A DNA stretch of 64,000 nucleotides from Davidsoniella eucalypti (Eukaryota > Ascomycota > Sordariomycetes > Microascales > Ceratocystidaceae), in assembly GCA_004009845.1 (NCBI GenBank), contig RMBW01000130.1, forward strand, positions 1 through 64,000, read 5' to 3'. Position numbers and translations under genes: made by a program. The notes below the pieces were generated by a model. It searched no databases and was not told where the DNA came from. It saw only the letters and a list, made by a program, of their open reading frames with translations. Of this stretch, positions 35,785 through 47,076 are shown in pieces. The first letter of the stretch is position 1; each line of letters begins with the position of its first letter.

Positions 35785-36129
35785 TGTGGTGTCTTTTAGC
35801 TGAGAAGTGGTGGTAGTGTCGATCAATAGTAAGACAAACTGTACTAGTCACAGTTATTCATGTTGTATATGAATAAACGAATGTGTAAGTTCTTGAATTG
35901 TGTTGTGAATGCCGCTAATGAGTAAGTCAGCAACTAAACATTAAGTTATGTAGGATAAAGGAACCATTTTTCATCGCCTCCCATAGCTATCATGCCTCAG
36001 AAAACCCCAAATAATAAAATAACTGTGCCGAGATCCGACTTCCGAATAGCATAACCCTGAAAAACAGCACTGTCTTGAAGCTAAGCTAAGCCCAAACCCT
36101 ATATTCCTTAGATTGCTACCATCAGCCCG
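35785..36129 (-). promoter_or_regulatory. Kynurenine formamidase promoter with CCGA array
   Basis: This 345-bp spacer upstream of the formamidase has three CCGA elements on the + strand at 36028-36031, 36035-36038 and 36042-36045, spaced 7 bp; the last lies in TTCCGAA. It matches the arrays upstream of the dioxygenase/kynureninase pair and of the regulator. The array is about 250 bp from the formamidase start. It is also just past the end of the TIGR04076-like gene. Confidence 0.5.
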
Positions 36130-36678
36130 TTAGTTGCCGTCCAAAGACACTGCGGTAGTGTCAGAATGCTTAAACACCGTAACTCCCGTCCGAGTAATCC
36201 TTAATTTAGACTGGCAATTTGGATCCGGGCACGCAATCAGCGCATCCGAAGTCATCCAATCATGTTTGTGCGTCTTGCGTTGTTTAGCAGCCAGAAGGGG
36301 CAGTACGGCGGCTAAGACGATAACGGTACGTATCGAGCATTAGTCTAACGAGCTTACTACATACACGATATTCGATATATGATTGTTTGATCATGCGCCA
36401 AGTCCATCAAACCGGGACCATGAAGAAAGTGCAAAAGGAAAAAAGAAGGGAAGAGAAGGGGTGGAAAGAGGTCAGAAAGTAGGAATGGATCCGAACATAC
36501 ATAAGCTGTAGATGCTGAAGCCTTGGCCGGCCGGCATCGTGAGCACCTCACCGTGTAGCTCGAAGAAGTCGCCGTTCTTGGCACCACAGTATATGGTAGC
36601 GCCTGGGAGACAGACAGCCTCAACTCGAAGATTGTACAGCTCAAAGCTTTCGTCGTTGTTAGCGCTAGGGGAAGACAT
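36130..36678 (-). CDS. Small TIGR04076-like protein
   Basis: Exon 1 is 36678-36501 and exon 2 is 36311-36130, joined across a 189-nt intron (GTATGT...TCTTAG); the product is 119 residues. The sequence has an early LYNLRVEAVCLPG strand, CGAKNGDFFELHGE, GFSIYSL at the exon end, then VLPLLAAKQR, DWMTSDALIACPDPNC and a C-terminal VTVFKHSDT. That pattern matches what I remember of fungal members of the TIGR04076 family, which have no established function. Conserved cysteines (C25, C32 and the CPDPNC pair) suggest metal binding, but this is inference. It is tandem with the formamidase, 346 bp upstream of it; membership of the pathway is unproven. Either exon alone would be unconvincing. Confidence 0.75.
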
Positions 36679-38457
36679 GGCTGGATGGGTACAATAATAG
36701 ATGGAATAACGAGAAGCTCAGATAGAACAATACGAGAAAGATAAAAAGAACAAGATGATCGATAGATAACGATGAGGAGCACGAGGGATGGCTCGGTAAT
36801 CTTATTCTATATCTTGATTTTGATAGTGCGGATCCTAGTCAGCTGAAGTCGAGTTTGTACTAATAATTGCATGCATCATAGATTCAAAGTAGGCGATCTC
36901 ATCCTTATTGCAGCATCGACCTCGGAGAAATAAGGCGCACCCGATGTGACTTAGAGTAACAACTTGGAGCGCTACAATGACCGCAGTTAAGAGGCTAAGA
37001 TTCTTCAGGAGGAAGAATGCCGGCTACTACAACTACAACTACAACTATAACTACTACATGATGAGTATGTACATTTGTATGAACAATAAGTTTCGGTTCC
37101 GTGTCGGTACGACCGTATGATTATAGGTGTCTATAAATTCATGCCATAGCACTAGGAAGCAGAGTTTTTTTTTCCTCTTTATATATATATATTTTTCCCT
37201 TGTCATTTGAAGACTCCCGTATAACTCTCAGACAGTATCGAAGAAAGAAAAAAAAATCCGAGTTGCTTAAAAGGCCGGTCAGGAACAATCAGGGTTGGCA
37301 GGTTTCCTTACTAGAATCTAGGCCCAGAAGAAGAGAGAAGAACCATGGAAGGAAACGCCGGCGCAAAAACAAATTGTATTTACCACGTTGATTATCTGAT
37401 ATTATTGTAAGCTCAGAAAAGAGAAAGAAGAAGATATAAAAAAAGATAACTTAGATACCGGTATATAGCAAGTTCTATAAACCGCCAAGCCTAGCATGAT
37501 CTTGTTTATATATGTACTATGAATACCAACATTACAGGGATTTAAATGGCGGAAGAAGATAGGCAATCGCCATGGTGAAAATCACTGACAATGTCCGTGT
37601 TGATATAAGATCAAGATCCAGATTAGCAATAGACAGGCTCGATAAATCACAGGTGGGATGTTTATTTAAAGTCTTATCCTAGTTTCCGGGCTAACATTGG
37701 CGGACCGTTGTTTTACAAAGAGTTAAAGCAATAAATAGCCAGTCATAGACAGAAGATAGACGAAAACAAGTTTTGAAGCATATACCTCTCTATAGTTTAT
37801 TAGTACATTATGCGGCAAATCACAGCACAAGCCATGGCGGCGAGAACGGCCGGTGAATTATAGAAGAAAAAAAAAACTGTTCTACTTTTTTTTCTTTTAC
37901 TGTTTCGTTTTAGTTTAGACATTGACACCGTTTGTTGACCCTGGCAAACAATTCCAAAGCTTTTGCAATATAAAGAAACCATGTATATGCTAACACATAG
38001 ATATTAGTATGTACATATATATACATCTATACAGAGCTTTGGTCAGCGAGCGAAAAGAGGCAAGTGGTTCCAAGGTCAGCCAGCGCCTAGTCTAAATAGA
38101 CACTTATGACACAGCGTGGTAGGCGACCTGTTCCTGGAATATCGATGTTATTATTTTTATTGTTGTGTAATGTACCATGTGTGTGTTGTTATTTTGAACG
38201 TTTCGCGGTTTGTCTCTAAGACCAAGTTGAGATAGGAGAAACATGCCCTGTAGAACAAAATAATAGCTTTCATTTACTTCACCTACCGGTAACGCTATTG
38301 GATACTCAATACACTATAGATCATCGCTAACCCCGCTAGAACGATATATTCAAAGAATTCATGTTTGTATGGACGTATATGCTATGTATATTTATTAATA
38401 TAGTTACTTGACATTTTATATCGGGCCATTTTCGGAATCTGCCAGTATCGATCGGCT
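36679..38457. other. Gene-free spacer
   Basis: No gene seen. It contains a CTACAA-type microsatellite at about 37024-37057, a T9 run followed by (TA)n near 37165-37195, and purine-rich stretches. The right end lies downstream of the aldo/keto reductase. Confidence 0.5.
37024..37057 (+). repeat. (CTACAA)n imperfect microsatellite
   Basis: Imperfect tandem CTACAA/CTAYTA units upstream of the TIGR04076-like gene. No other feature accompanies it. Confidence 0.7.
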
Positions 38458-40266
38458 CTATCTGTACTCAGCGCCGCAGTCACCCATGGCCTGGAAAACC
38501 TCGGCACGTCTGCTCTCAAGTTGAATGGCCTCGATAGCAGCCTGATCCTCCGCATCCAAGCTCCAGCCATAAGCCTTGAGGTTCTCATCGGCGTGTTCGC
38601 TTACGCCCATTCGAGTACCAACAATAACAGCGCCGACATATGGAAAGTCCAAGACCCAACGCGTAGCCACGTTAGAGATAGAAACGCTGTGCTTCTTGGC
38701 AATAACATCGAGCACGCGCAGCAGCTTCTGGAAGAGCTCCCAGCCACCCCAGATGCCAATCATTTCATAGTACTTGCGCTGGGAAGGTGTTAGGCCGTTC
38801 GTGAATAGAGCTGGCTCTGCAGCACCTAGCCACTTGTCGGCAAGGAAACCACCACATAGCGTGCCATAAGTCATCAGCTTGATGTTGTGGGCAGTGCATA
38901 CATCAGCCATGGCAAACGTGGGACGCGAGTCGATCAGCGAGAACTGGATCTGGTTGGATACAATAGGCACACCGGCGTTTATGATGGCCAGCATGTTGGG
39001 CGTGTCGAAGTTGCAGAGACCAAGAGACTTGATGCGAGTATCCGCTGCCAGCAATTTCATGGCCGGAATGCAGTCGAGGTTAGAGTACTGGAACTTGGTT
39101 AGCTTTCTACCGGTATTGGCAAGAGCGTGTATTCGGAAGGTTACTAACATCTTGCCAGTGGAACTGGAGCAGATCAATATGCTCCGAGTGGAGTCTAGTG
39201 ATTCTTTCGGTCACATTGGCAGCAATAACCTCTGGAGTCACGTCGATAGGACCAAATACGCAGAACTTGGTGGCAGCGTATAGTTTCTCGGGGTTCTTGT
39301 AAGATTGGCGGAATCGGCCCTATAGTAGAATATGATGTTAGTTCCATGGCAGGATAAGGAATCTAAAGTCTGTATGTGTAGTTTGTAGCTTACAAAGATG
39401 ATTTCAGCATCGCCGTAGTGGTCAGCCATATCGTAGGCAGTGAATCCCGCGTCGACATAGCGCTTGAACTGGCTGACAATCTTACTCTGAGGAGCAACGC
39501 CCCAGGCTGGAGACGATAGTTGCCACAGACCACTGAAAATTCGGGGCAGTTCACGGCCGCCCATAGAGAAGGTCTCTAATCCGCTCTTGTCAAGAACTGT
39601 GACAGAAGCTGACAGACCACCAGTGGGGCTGGGCAAAGTCTTATTATCGTTGCTATTTGGCAGCGCCACACCGAGTAGTTTAGACACTAGGACCAGACTG
39701 CGCTCAAAGACAAACTCTTGGTGCTTCTTAGCTTCAGTCGCCCATTCTGAGCTGATGGCGGACAGTCTGGCAAGTAGTTTACCGAGGATGGCCTGCTCAT
39801 CAGCCTTCAGGGCGCGAGTTCCCGTCGGCGTCGTAAGCGTCTTCTGCACAGCCGTGATGGCCTGGACGATATCACCGTCAATACTAGCCAAAGAGAACAG
39901 AGTGCTGTCGTCGGTAGCCTCGAAGACCAGTGAAACGGCTTGCTCAAGCACGAGGCAGAGCAGCTCAAGAGCATCATCTACCAATCCTGCACCGAGTGTG
40001 CTCCGGATGCGAGCCTGGGTCTCGTGGAATGATGGGCCAATAAGAGGTGAAGATGGCGAGAAGATGGTCGTGGGAGCAATAAAGGGGACACGCTGCAGGT
40101 ACTTCTTGGCCTGAATCTCAAATGACGTGCTGTACGAAGGACTAGTAGTCAAGACAGCACGCATCACAGAACGTAGAGCATCGGCGGGCAAGTTGGCGAT
40201 GATGGTATCAGTCATCAAGTTGACATGGGCCGTCTTGGCTTCGTCAAGGCGCTGTTGAGAAGTCAT
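38458..40266 (-). CDS. Aldo/keto reductase with an N-terminal ~230-residue extension
   Basis: An NAD(P)H-dependent oxidoreductase of the AKR fold. Exons are 40266-39394, 39319-39149 and 39102-38458; 562 residues. The first intron (74 nt, GTAAGC...CTATAG) is clear. The second is 46 nt, from GTTAGT to an AAAG acceptor; this keeps frame, whereas the nearby TAG acceptor does not. The AKR domain runs from about residue 234 (ELPRIFSGLWQLS) to the end. Expected catalytic residues are visible: Asp279 and Tyr284 in YDMADHYG, Lys309 in AATK, His345 in LLQFHWQ. GLCNFDT and GAVIVGTRMGV are further family blocks. Residues 1-230 are helical and match no domain I know. Substrate unknown. Its reading frame is open upstream to 40458, but MTSQQ at 40266 is the first plausible start. 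Confidence 0.85.
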
Positions 40267-43200
40267 ATTGTGTGTGTGTGTATGTGTATGTGTAGATTTG
40301 TAGAGCCAAAGAGCGGAAAGTCGGTGTTGTATGTAAAGAGATAGAAATAAGAGAAGCTGTGGAGATTTTGACAACGGGGGATGCGATTGAATATGAAGCT
40401 TTTGGAATAGAACAATAAATGCTGGGTATATAACAAGATAGGTATTAAAGACAATCACGAAAAAAAAAGTAGCACAGTAGTATGTTTCGTTTCAGAGGAA
40501 GTTGCTGAGACACTGCAAACACAAACTCATCAAGCTATTCGAGCAAGAACATAGAGTTGTATGGCGCAGCTCTCTAGGCGGATGCGACGACACAACGACG
40601 ATGACAAGTCACGAGTCGAGTCGCAGTTGACGTCGTCAGGCAGTAGCCACAATAGATGGTATGCAAGCTTCGAAAGCGAGGCAAGCAGAGAGGAGGCAGC
40701 CGTCTGTTTTCGTTTGCTGAAGAATAGCCGACTGGTTTTCTCACGTAACAGTGGTGATAGAAAGAATAGTAGTTTGCTTGTATCGTCAGAAGATAAACCT
40801 GGAGGCTGATGTATTGAAAGGGTGGTCCAGTGGCGAGTTTTCAGGAGGGTGTTGAAGATTTTTATATAGGGTGTCTGTTCGATGATGTGACGATAGTTGG
40901 CGGATTATATACAAGAGGATTATATACAAGAGAATTATATATGGTAACAATGTAAAGTATGTGATATGTATGCTGTAGTTGCAAGTGTCACAGTGGTCGG
41001 TTTAGAGAGGCTAGCTGTCTATATATATCCCTCCTATGTCTTTCTTTTACTCTGTCTCTCCTTCTGCATAATAGCTAGTCTCTTCTAGTCCAGCCCAACC
41101 CTTTGTAGTCTTCTTTTCTATGCACTTTGTTATCTCCAGATCCTTCTCCTAGTGCTCTTGTATGCGCCCCAAGGCGTAATAAGATTCGATCTGCGAGTTA
41201 TTGGGGCAGCAGTCGCAGAACCCGATGTAGCTACTCCCATTCTTGTGTGATTACATCGCACATGCCGAGACAGACAGAAAGACGGGAGGAAAAAATCATA
41301 GAATAATACTAACTTATAAACACCGGCGTATCAATGAATCCGGGGGTTGCAACTAAATGGTTACCTTTAGAGTAGTTTCCAGTATCTGACTTTTATCTTA
41401 TTTTTTTCTTTTCGTAAGGAGGGGTGTCCTCGAGGGATTCCTCCATCATACAACGAATATTTTATTGTTTTGCATCTTTTCAATTCTCGGAGTGCTAGGT
41501 AGACGTTAAATATAATCAAATCAAATTCTCGGAGTGCGTGCTCAGTTGGACGGGTGTGGTGCAACAGGCTTGATCCAAGAAAAAATAGTGATAAAATATC
41601 TGGTAACTATAATAAGATAGTTGTAATGTACAAGGAGTTGCGCTAGTCGGCATTCTACACTTACATGGTGTATTACCGGTCTGTAGGATACCGGTGCTGC
41701 CCGGCACTTTGGGCCATACTAATTATACAGCAGAAACTGTTATATAATAGGGCAAAAAAGACATTGCGCAAGTGATAGTAGATATTAGCAAGACAAGATA
41801 ATAACAGTGTATTATTAGTAGAAGCAGATAACGTACTGTAAGCACTGATCCGCATGTGTTCGTTACAACGGCAGACATTACGAGTAACAATGTCGCAGCT
41901 ACTATGCTTTACATTTTCTTATCGCCAAAAAGCCTTAAAGGACGGAGACTCCCCAGACCGAACCACCAACTTATCACCATAAATTATCGCAGAGACCTCG
42001 CATTGTCACTTTCCCACACTCTCTTTTTCAGCCATCTCTTCCTTGTTTTTCGGTCTCATAGTAGAAGTCTAACATATGGCTCGCATACGTACTCTATCGA
42101 TACATGATTCGAGTTTAATCGCCATGCAGTCGCTACCTCTACTTCAGCTCTTTTTCCAACATCCCATCAACTGAGCGAAATACCACTTCTGCTCTTTTTT
42201 GCTCGGAATCCAAGCGGGCAGTCGAACAACGGAAAAAGCAATGCTTCGCTTCGTGCCGAGCCGAAGGACACCATTTTCTTCAAGGTGGCTAACTCGGTTA
42301 GGGTTATGCTCAAACCCTAATCAAGTGTCATAATTTGTAGCCACAACTGTGGTGATTTCACAAAGGCACTACTACTGTTCTTCAGGAATTTTGTTAGCAC
42401 GGCTGCAAAACAAGGTTTTACGTGTCCCAATATCTGTATCCATTTCATTGCCGCCATTTCTAATGTTACGGAATGCTGGCTAGCGCCGAGTTACCTACCA
42501 TCAAGTCATCCTTTCGAGTAGCGTACCAATTCCCCCTTGCCAGAGTTAACATGCCAAACAGGCCGGCTGTGGCTCGATATACATACACAACACGACTAAA
42601 AAGACATGGTCCGCCATTGACTATTGACTAATGACTACCAGACATAAAACTACCGGTTCTTGTCGCAGAGTTAGAATCAACAGGCCTGCCGGACTTAGTC
42701 AGCAAAACCCGCCAATTATAGCCCATGATCGGCAATGGCACCTGCCTGAAGTTGCAAAGTTCGCAATATCCTTCAAATTTTGAAGCCTCTACCAGCGACT
42801 CAAAGACGAAAGAAGATGGGTATGAACTCCCTTTTCCGTCGGACGCTTTGAAGAAAAAAAGGACAGCAGTAGAAAGAAATCCAAGAAACGGAAAAGGACA
42901 AGAGCAAAAAGCTTATCTGAGAGCAAGCGAAAGCTTTCTTGTGGAAACGCTAAAGCCTCTGGATGGACTTAGCGACAGAATCACGAAAGACGCTATACAT
43001 AGACATAGTTATGTATACTAATAGGGTGGTTTCCATGGAATACATTTATATCCTGTTTATTTTGCTCTATCTTTGGAAATATTGGCTCCTTCTGTTTCCA
43101 ACACTTCATCGTCAGTGTAAACAGAAACTTTTTTTCGGTGCGAGCTCCGACTTTTTCTTTTTCTATGTGACAGCTATTTCCTTTCCTTTTTCCTCGTCAA

Positions 43201-43818
43201 TCATTGTTCTTTTGCATATAGCTTTACTGTGAAAATTTGCCGCTTTCTGGTCTGCTTTTCTTCTATCATCATTACAATTTCGAAGGCTTGGCCTTTTTTT
43301 TAGAAATATACACTAGGTGTGCTGTGTTTGTGTCTCATCTGATCGACCTGTTTACTGTTGGTCTGTCTGACATCGTCGCTTTCGATCATTTTCTCTATCT
43401 GATTTCCGGCTTCGGCCCGCATCCCAACGCATCACTTCTCTCTCCTCGAATCGACATTGGAATCTGAAATAGCCAAACAAACCCGCTGTCTAGTTGCATA
43501 GTTGGCTCTGGTGGCGTTCCATGGCCTCAAAGACGCAGCAAAACCCGCCCGAGACCTCTGAACGAAAACACGCCGAATCTTGACTTCTTGGCGCCGTCTT
43601 CCCAGAATCTTTTCTACTATTATCTCACAGTCACAGTCGCAGCCGCAGTAAGCCTTTTGCCAGTTGAGCTGCCCTGTCAGACATTTTCGCTATAAGCCTG
43701 TCTGCCGAGCCGTCGCTTGTATCCCAGCTTGTATATATCTTGCTCTCGGAATTCAAAAAATTTCCCTTGCCACCACCACACCTCGACACCCGACGATTTC
43801 TGCGTCGCGGTCCCGACC
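40267..43818. other. Spacer between aldo/keto reductase and polyglutamine regulator
   Basis: About 3.5 kb with no supportable gene. A (TG)n/(CA)n stretch lies at 40268-40293, directly in the reductase leader. Telobox-like motifs form an inverted pair at 42297-42306 (TTAGGGTTA) and 42312-42320 (AAACCCTAA). The last 600 bp (43100-43800) are T/C-rich, as expected of the regulator's 5' leader. Frames at 40561-40809 and 42725-43232 look non-coding. Confidence 0.5.
40268..40293 (+). repeat. (TG)n microsatellite at the reductase 5' leader
   Basis: TGTGTGTG with two A interruptions, ending 1-2 bases before the start codon on the minus strand. It would be transcribed as CACACA in the leader. Confidence 0.8.
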
Positions 43819-46800
43819 ATGAGCTCCTCACAACACGAATTCGATGCTGCAACTACCAGCGATGCGGACGGCTCCAAGCTGGACCAACATTCGGCATCTG
43901 CCGCAGCTCGCCGCCTCAAAAACGGTCCTATAACGTATGTCGTCGATATTGTTTGTTGTCGTTGTCATTGTCCCTCCTTCCCTTCACACAGCTGGAATTC
44001 CCTTTAGGAAGCAACCCATCTTTGTGGCACCATGTTGCGCATTCAACTTGACGTTCTTGATTCGACCTTCTTCTTCTTTCGTCAAACTAACACATCTAAA
44101 GCGCCAATGCCTGCATCGCCTGTCGCAAGGTCAAGATGAAATGCGTCTTCGGAGACGGCGAAATTGTCTGCAAACGCTGTATGCGTCTCAAGTGCGATTG
44201 CGTGCTAGAAAAGCATCGCCGCGGTCGCAAAGTCGGCACCAAGTAAGTCAACGCCTTCGCACACAACTTGATACCAATCCGTTCCCCTAGATTTGCCGAA
44301 AGCCTGCCGAGAGCTCGATGGGATGGGACTGTGCAAACGTCGCCATTAGCGACATACGGTCCAGGCACCTTGTATGCGTTCAACAGGAGAATACGCCATT
44401 ACAGCTATATAGAGGAACCATTGCTCGCACGCACCGCTTCCATTTCGTGCGTATTTCATACGTTATTCTTTGCAATCGCCGTTTGTTCTAGAAACCTTGT
44501 CCGGGCCTTGGCAGCTGATCTTTCTCTCCTCCACCTAGACTTAATCGTAGCCATGGTAAAGTGGTCGCGCAACCACCGCCAATTCCCGGAATGAGCACCA
44601 TCGAGACCCCTCCCGGCTGCTCGATCGATACTTCCGCCTCTATGTCGGCGACTATTGCGCCTCCGCCTTTATCTGCAACTTCGATAGCCTTCGCCAACTG
44701 CCCTCCGCCAGAGTCCTCGACGCCCCATTCTGGCTGCGGCTCTCTTGCGCAGTCATACCCGCCTAGTGAGCCGCTCAAGATCGAGTCGCCGTCCGAGGTT
44801 GGCGTTGTTGACGGCCCAACGCCTGCCATGTCTCGAAGCAGTGGCCACAGCGCCAGCTTCCGATCCAGAAATAAAGGCTTTCAGCCCCCTGACCTGCTGA
44901 ACGAGCAGGCCACTTCTGGAAAATTCTCCCTGAAAACCATTCTCAGTGTCGAGGATGAGGAAGTCGAGACGGGCACTCCGTGTGAGCCATATGGTGGCTC
45001 GCCCGTCGACTACTCAAATGATCCCATCACACTGGGTATCGTCACTCTGCCTGCCGCGATATCGCTGTTTGACGAGTATGCAACCCTCCTTTTTCTCTCT
45101 CTGCGATATAGTGCACTATGCTTGACCGCTTCCCAAGCAATTATCTAATCAACTAACCTGTTCTTAATGTAGGTTTATGCACAAGTTCAACCCATGGATT
45201 GCACAATTCGACCCGACGCTATACACCTTCAAGCATGTCCGTTCACGATCGCCGTTTCTGCTCACGGCAATTCTTGCTGCTGCTTCCAAAGCCTTCAACC
45301 CACCATTGAAGAAGCCGCTGCAAAATCTTGCCAAAAAACACCACGCCGAAGTCTTCATGAACGGCACTAAATCAGTCGAAGTGGTACATGCAATTCTGGT
45401 CCTCACCTATTACAAGGAACCGGAAGATACCCGAGCATGGCTAATGACTGGCTACATTATTCGTATGTGCATGGAGCTGGGTTGGCACCAGCTTCCCTTT
45501 GAACGGGATGAAGACGATCACCGTGAACCCACAGACATGGATATCCGCAAAGAACGTGATATACAGAGAATCTGGCTGCTTCTCTTTGTCTACGATCGCA
45601 GGTAAACTTTTCTCCTGGTCAATTTTTGTTTTCTTGGACATGCACATATTAACAAATTCCTACAGCATAAGCATGCAGACTGGTAAGCCATGGATGATCG
45701 AACGCTCAGATTTCATCATCGACTCTAGCGATTGGTATAAGCACCGGCTAGCAACACACAATGACAAGTTACTCTGCGGCTTCGTGAACTTACGTCTGCT
45801 TACCTCAGAAACTCTGAAACTGGTTCATCCCAAGTTTCTGTGGCGTGGACCGCGCTCAAGTAATATGCTTGAATCTGAGGTTCTCCTTGAAGCCATGGAT
45901 ACGGATCTTCGGCGTTGGCGTGATCGCTGGTATGCCGTGACTAGAACATCGCCGGAAAAGTGTCATGCTTTCATGATCAGATTTTATGGCGCTCATCTGC
46001 GTCTCAGCATCTATTCTATCCCCCTACAACCGAGCATGATCGGAACCATGAACATGCAGGCATTTGATAAGCGTCCTATATGGGTTTGCTTTGCCTCTGC
46101 CCGAGAGATGTTGCATCTTCTCAGTGAGCCGGATGTCACCCCTGAGCTTTTCTTCTGTCAGGACTCTGTACATGTCATGACGGCATACGCAGTAGCATTC
46201 TTACTTAGAGTGTGTCTATCTGGTAGCGGCAACAATATTCATCACACTTTACAATATAGCGTTGTCGAAGCACTACGTGCTGTAAGCACTATCTTCAAGC
46301 AACACAAGGCACCACCAGATACCGGCTGTGCCCTTCAAGCTATTTTCTTACAAAACGTACTTCGTGAATTTGAGAAGCAAGCTGAGTCTGCAATTGATGC
46401 TGTTCACCACCAACACCAACAACAACAACAACAACAACAGCAGCAGCAGCAGCAGATACCCCAACATTCACAGGCACTGTCTCAAGACCAAAACCATGTC
46501 TCATTACCTCAGTCACAACCTCGGTCTCAGCAACCACAACAACCTCAACAAATAGTTTATCCTGCCCAATATCAAGTACAGAATAATCTAGAGGCTAGAC
46601 AATTCTCTATTGCGCAACAAACTCAGCAACAACAGCTACCTATTCAAAATCAACAGGGCCAAGCAATGCCACAGCAGAATCAACAGCAGCAGCAGCAACA
46701 ACAACAACAACAACAACAACAGCAGGTTTCAGTGTCTGCAGGCTGGCCACCATCTCAGCAAGAACTTCCACATCTGGTGCGGCCTTCTCCCATAATAACC

Positions 46801-47076
46801 CAGGGACCCTCTTTTCCTGTTGCATCTATTGAAATGCCAGACTCGTCTACGTGGGCTAGCACAAGACAATCTCTCTCTTCCCAGCAGATGCACAATTTGG
46901 CCGATGAGCAATCCATAATAGGGTACCAACTAGCCTTGCAACAACAACAACAACAAATGGATTATATGGGAAATGATGACTATATCATGGCTGATGATGC
47001 AATGTGGGAAACTGTCATTGCAAATGCAGGTTTCAACGTCGAGACTGGTATCTTTATGCCTCCTCCTTTATCATAA
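43819..47076 (+). CDS. Zn(II)2Cys6 transcription factor with polyglutamine tracts
   Basis: Five exons fit: 43819-43934, 44102-44242, 44539-45075, 45173-45601 and 45666-47076, giving 877 residues with every junction in phase. Introns are 167, 296, 97 and 64 nt; the second is long and might hide a small exon. The zinc cluster starts at about residue 41: ANACIACRKVKMKC, then CKRCMRLKCDC and a basic HRRGRK tail. Ser/Pro-rich linker sequence follows, then the fungal transcription-factor middle domain (~260-600; LYTFKHVRSRSPFLLTAILAAAS, IIRMCMELGWHQLP, IQRIWLLLFVYDRS). Glutamine runs lie near residues 655 and 747, encoded by CAA/CAG repeats, a common activation-domain type. The acidic, aromatic C-terminus ends with GIFMPPPLS. 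Target genes cannot be inferred from the neighbours. Confidence 0.85.
46405..46455 (+). repeat. CAA/CAG repeat encoding polyglutamine tract 1
   Basis: Sixteen or so consecutive Gln codons, CAA in the first part and CAG in the second, within the regulator's C-terminal third. Mixed codons make strand slippage less likely than in a pure run, though length variation between strains is still expected. Confidence 0.85.
46680..46722 (+). repeat. CAA/CAG repeat encoding polyglutamine tract 2
   Basis: A second Gln tract, mostly CAA flanked by CAG, about 90 codons after the first. Together with the surrounding Gln-rich sequence it forms a low-complexity domain of about 150 residues. Confidence 0.85.

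Noticed and set aside
40267..40458. N-terminal extension of the reductase to 40458
   Set aside because: The upstream open frame encodes a hydrophobic stretch followed by a translated (CA)n repeat, which is better explained as leader sequence.
40561..40809. 82-codon + strand frame upstream of the reductase
   Set aside because: Low-complexity Ser/Arg composition in a promoter region, no homology recognised.
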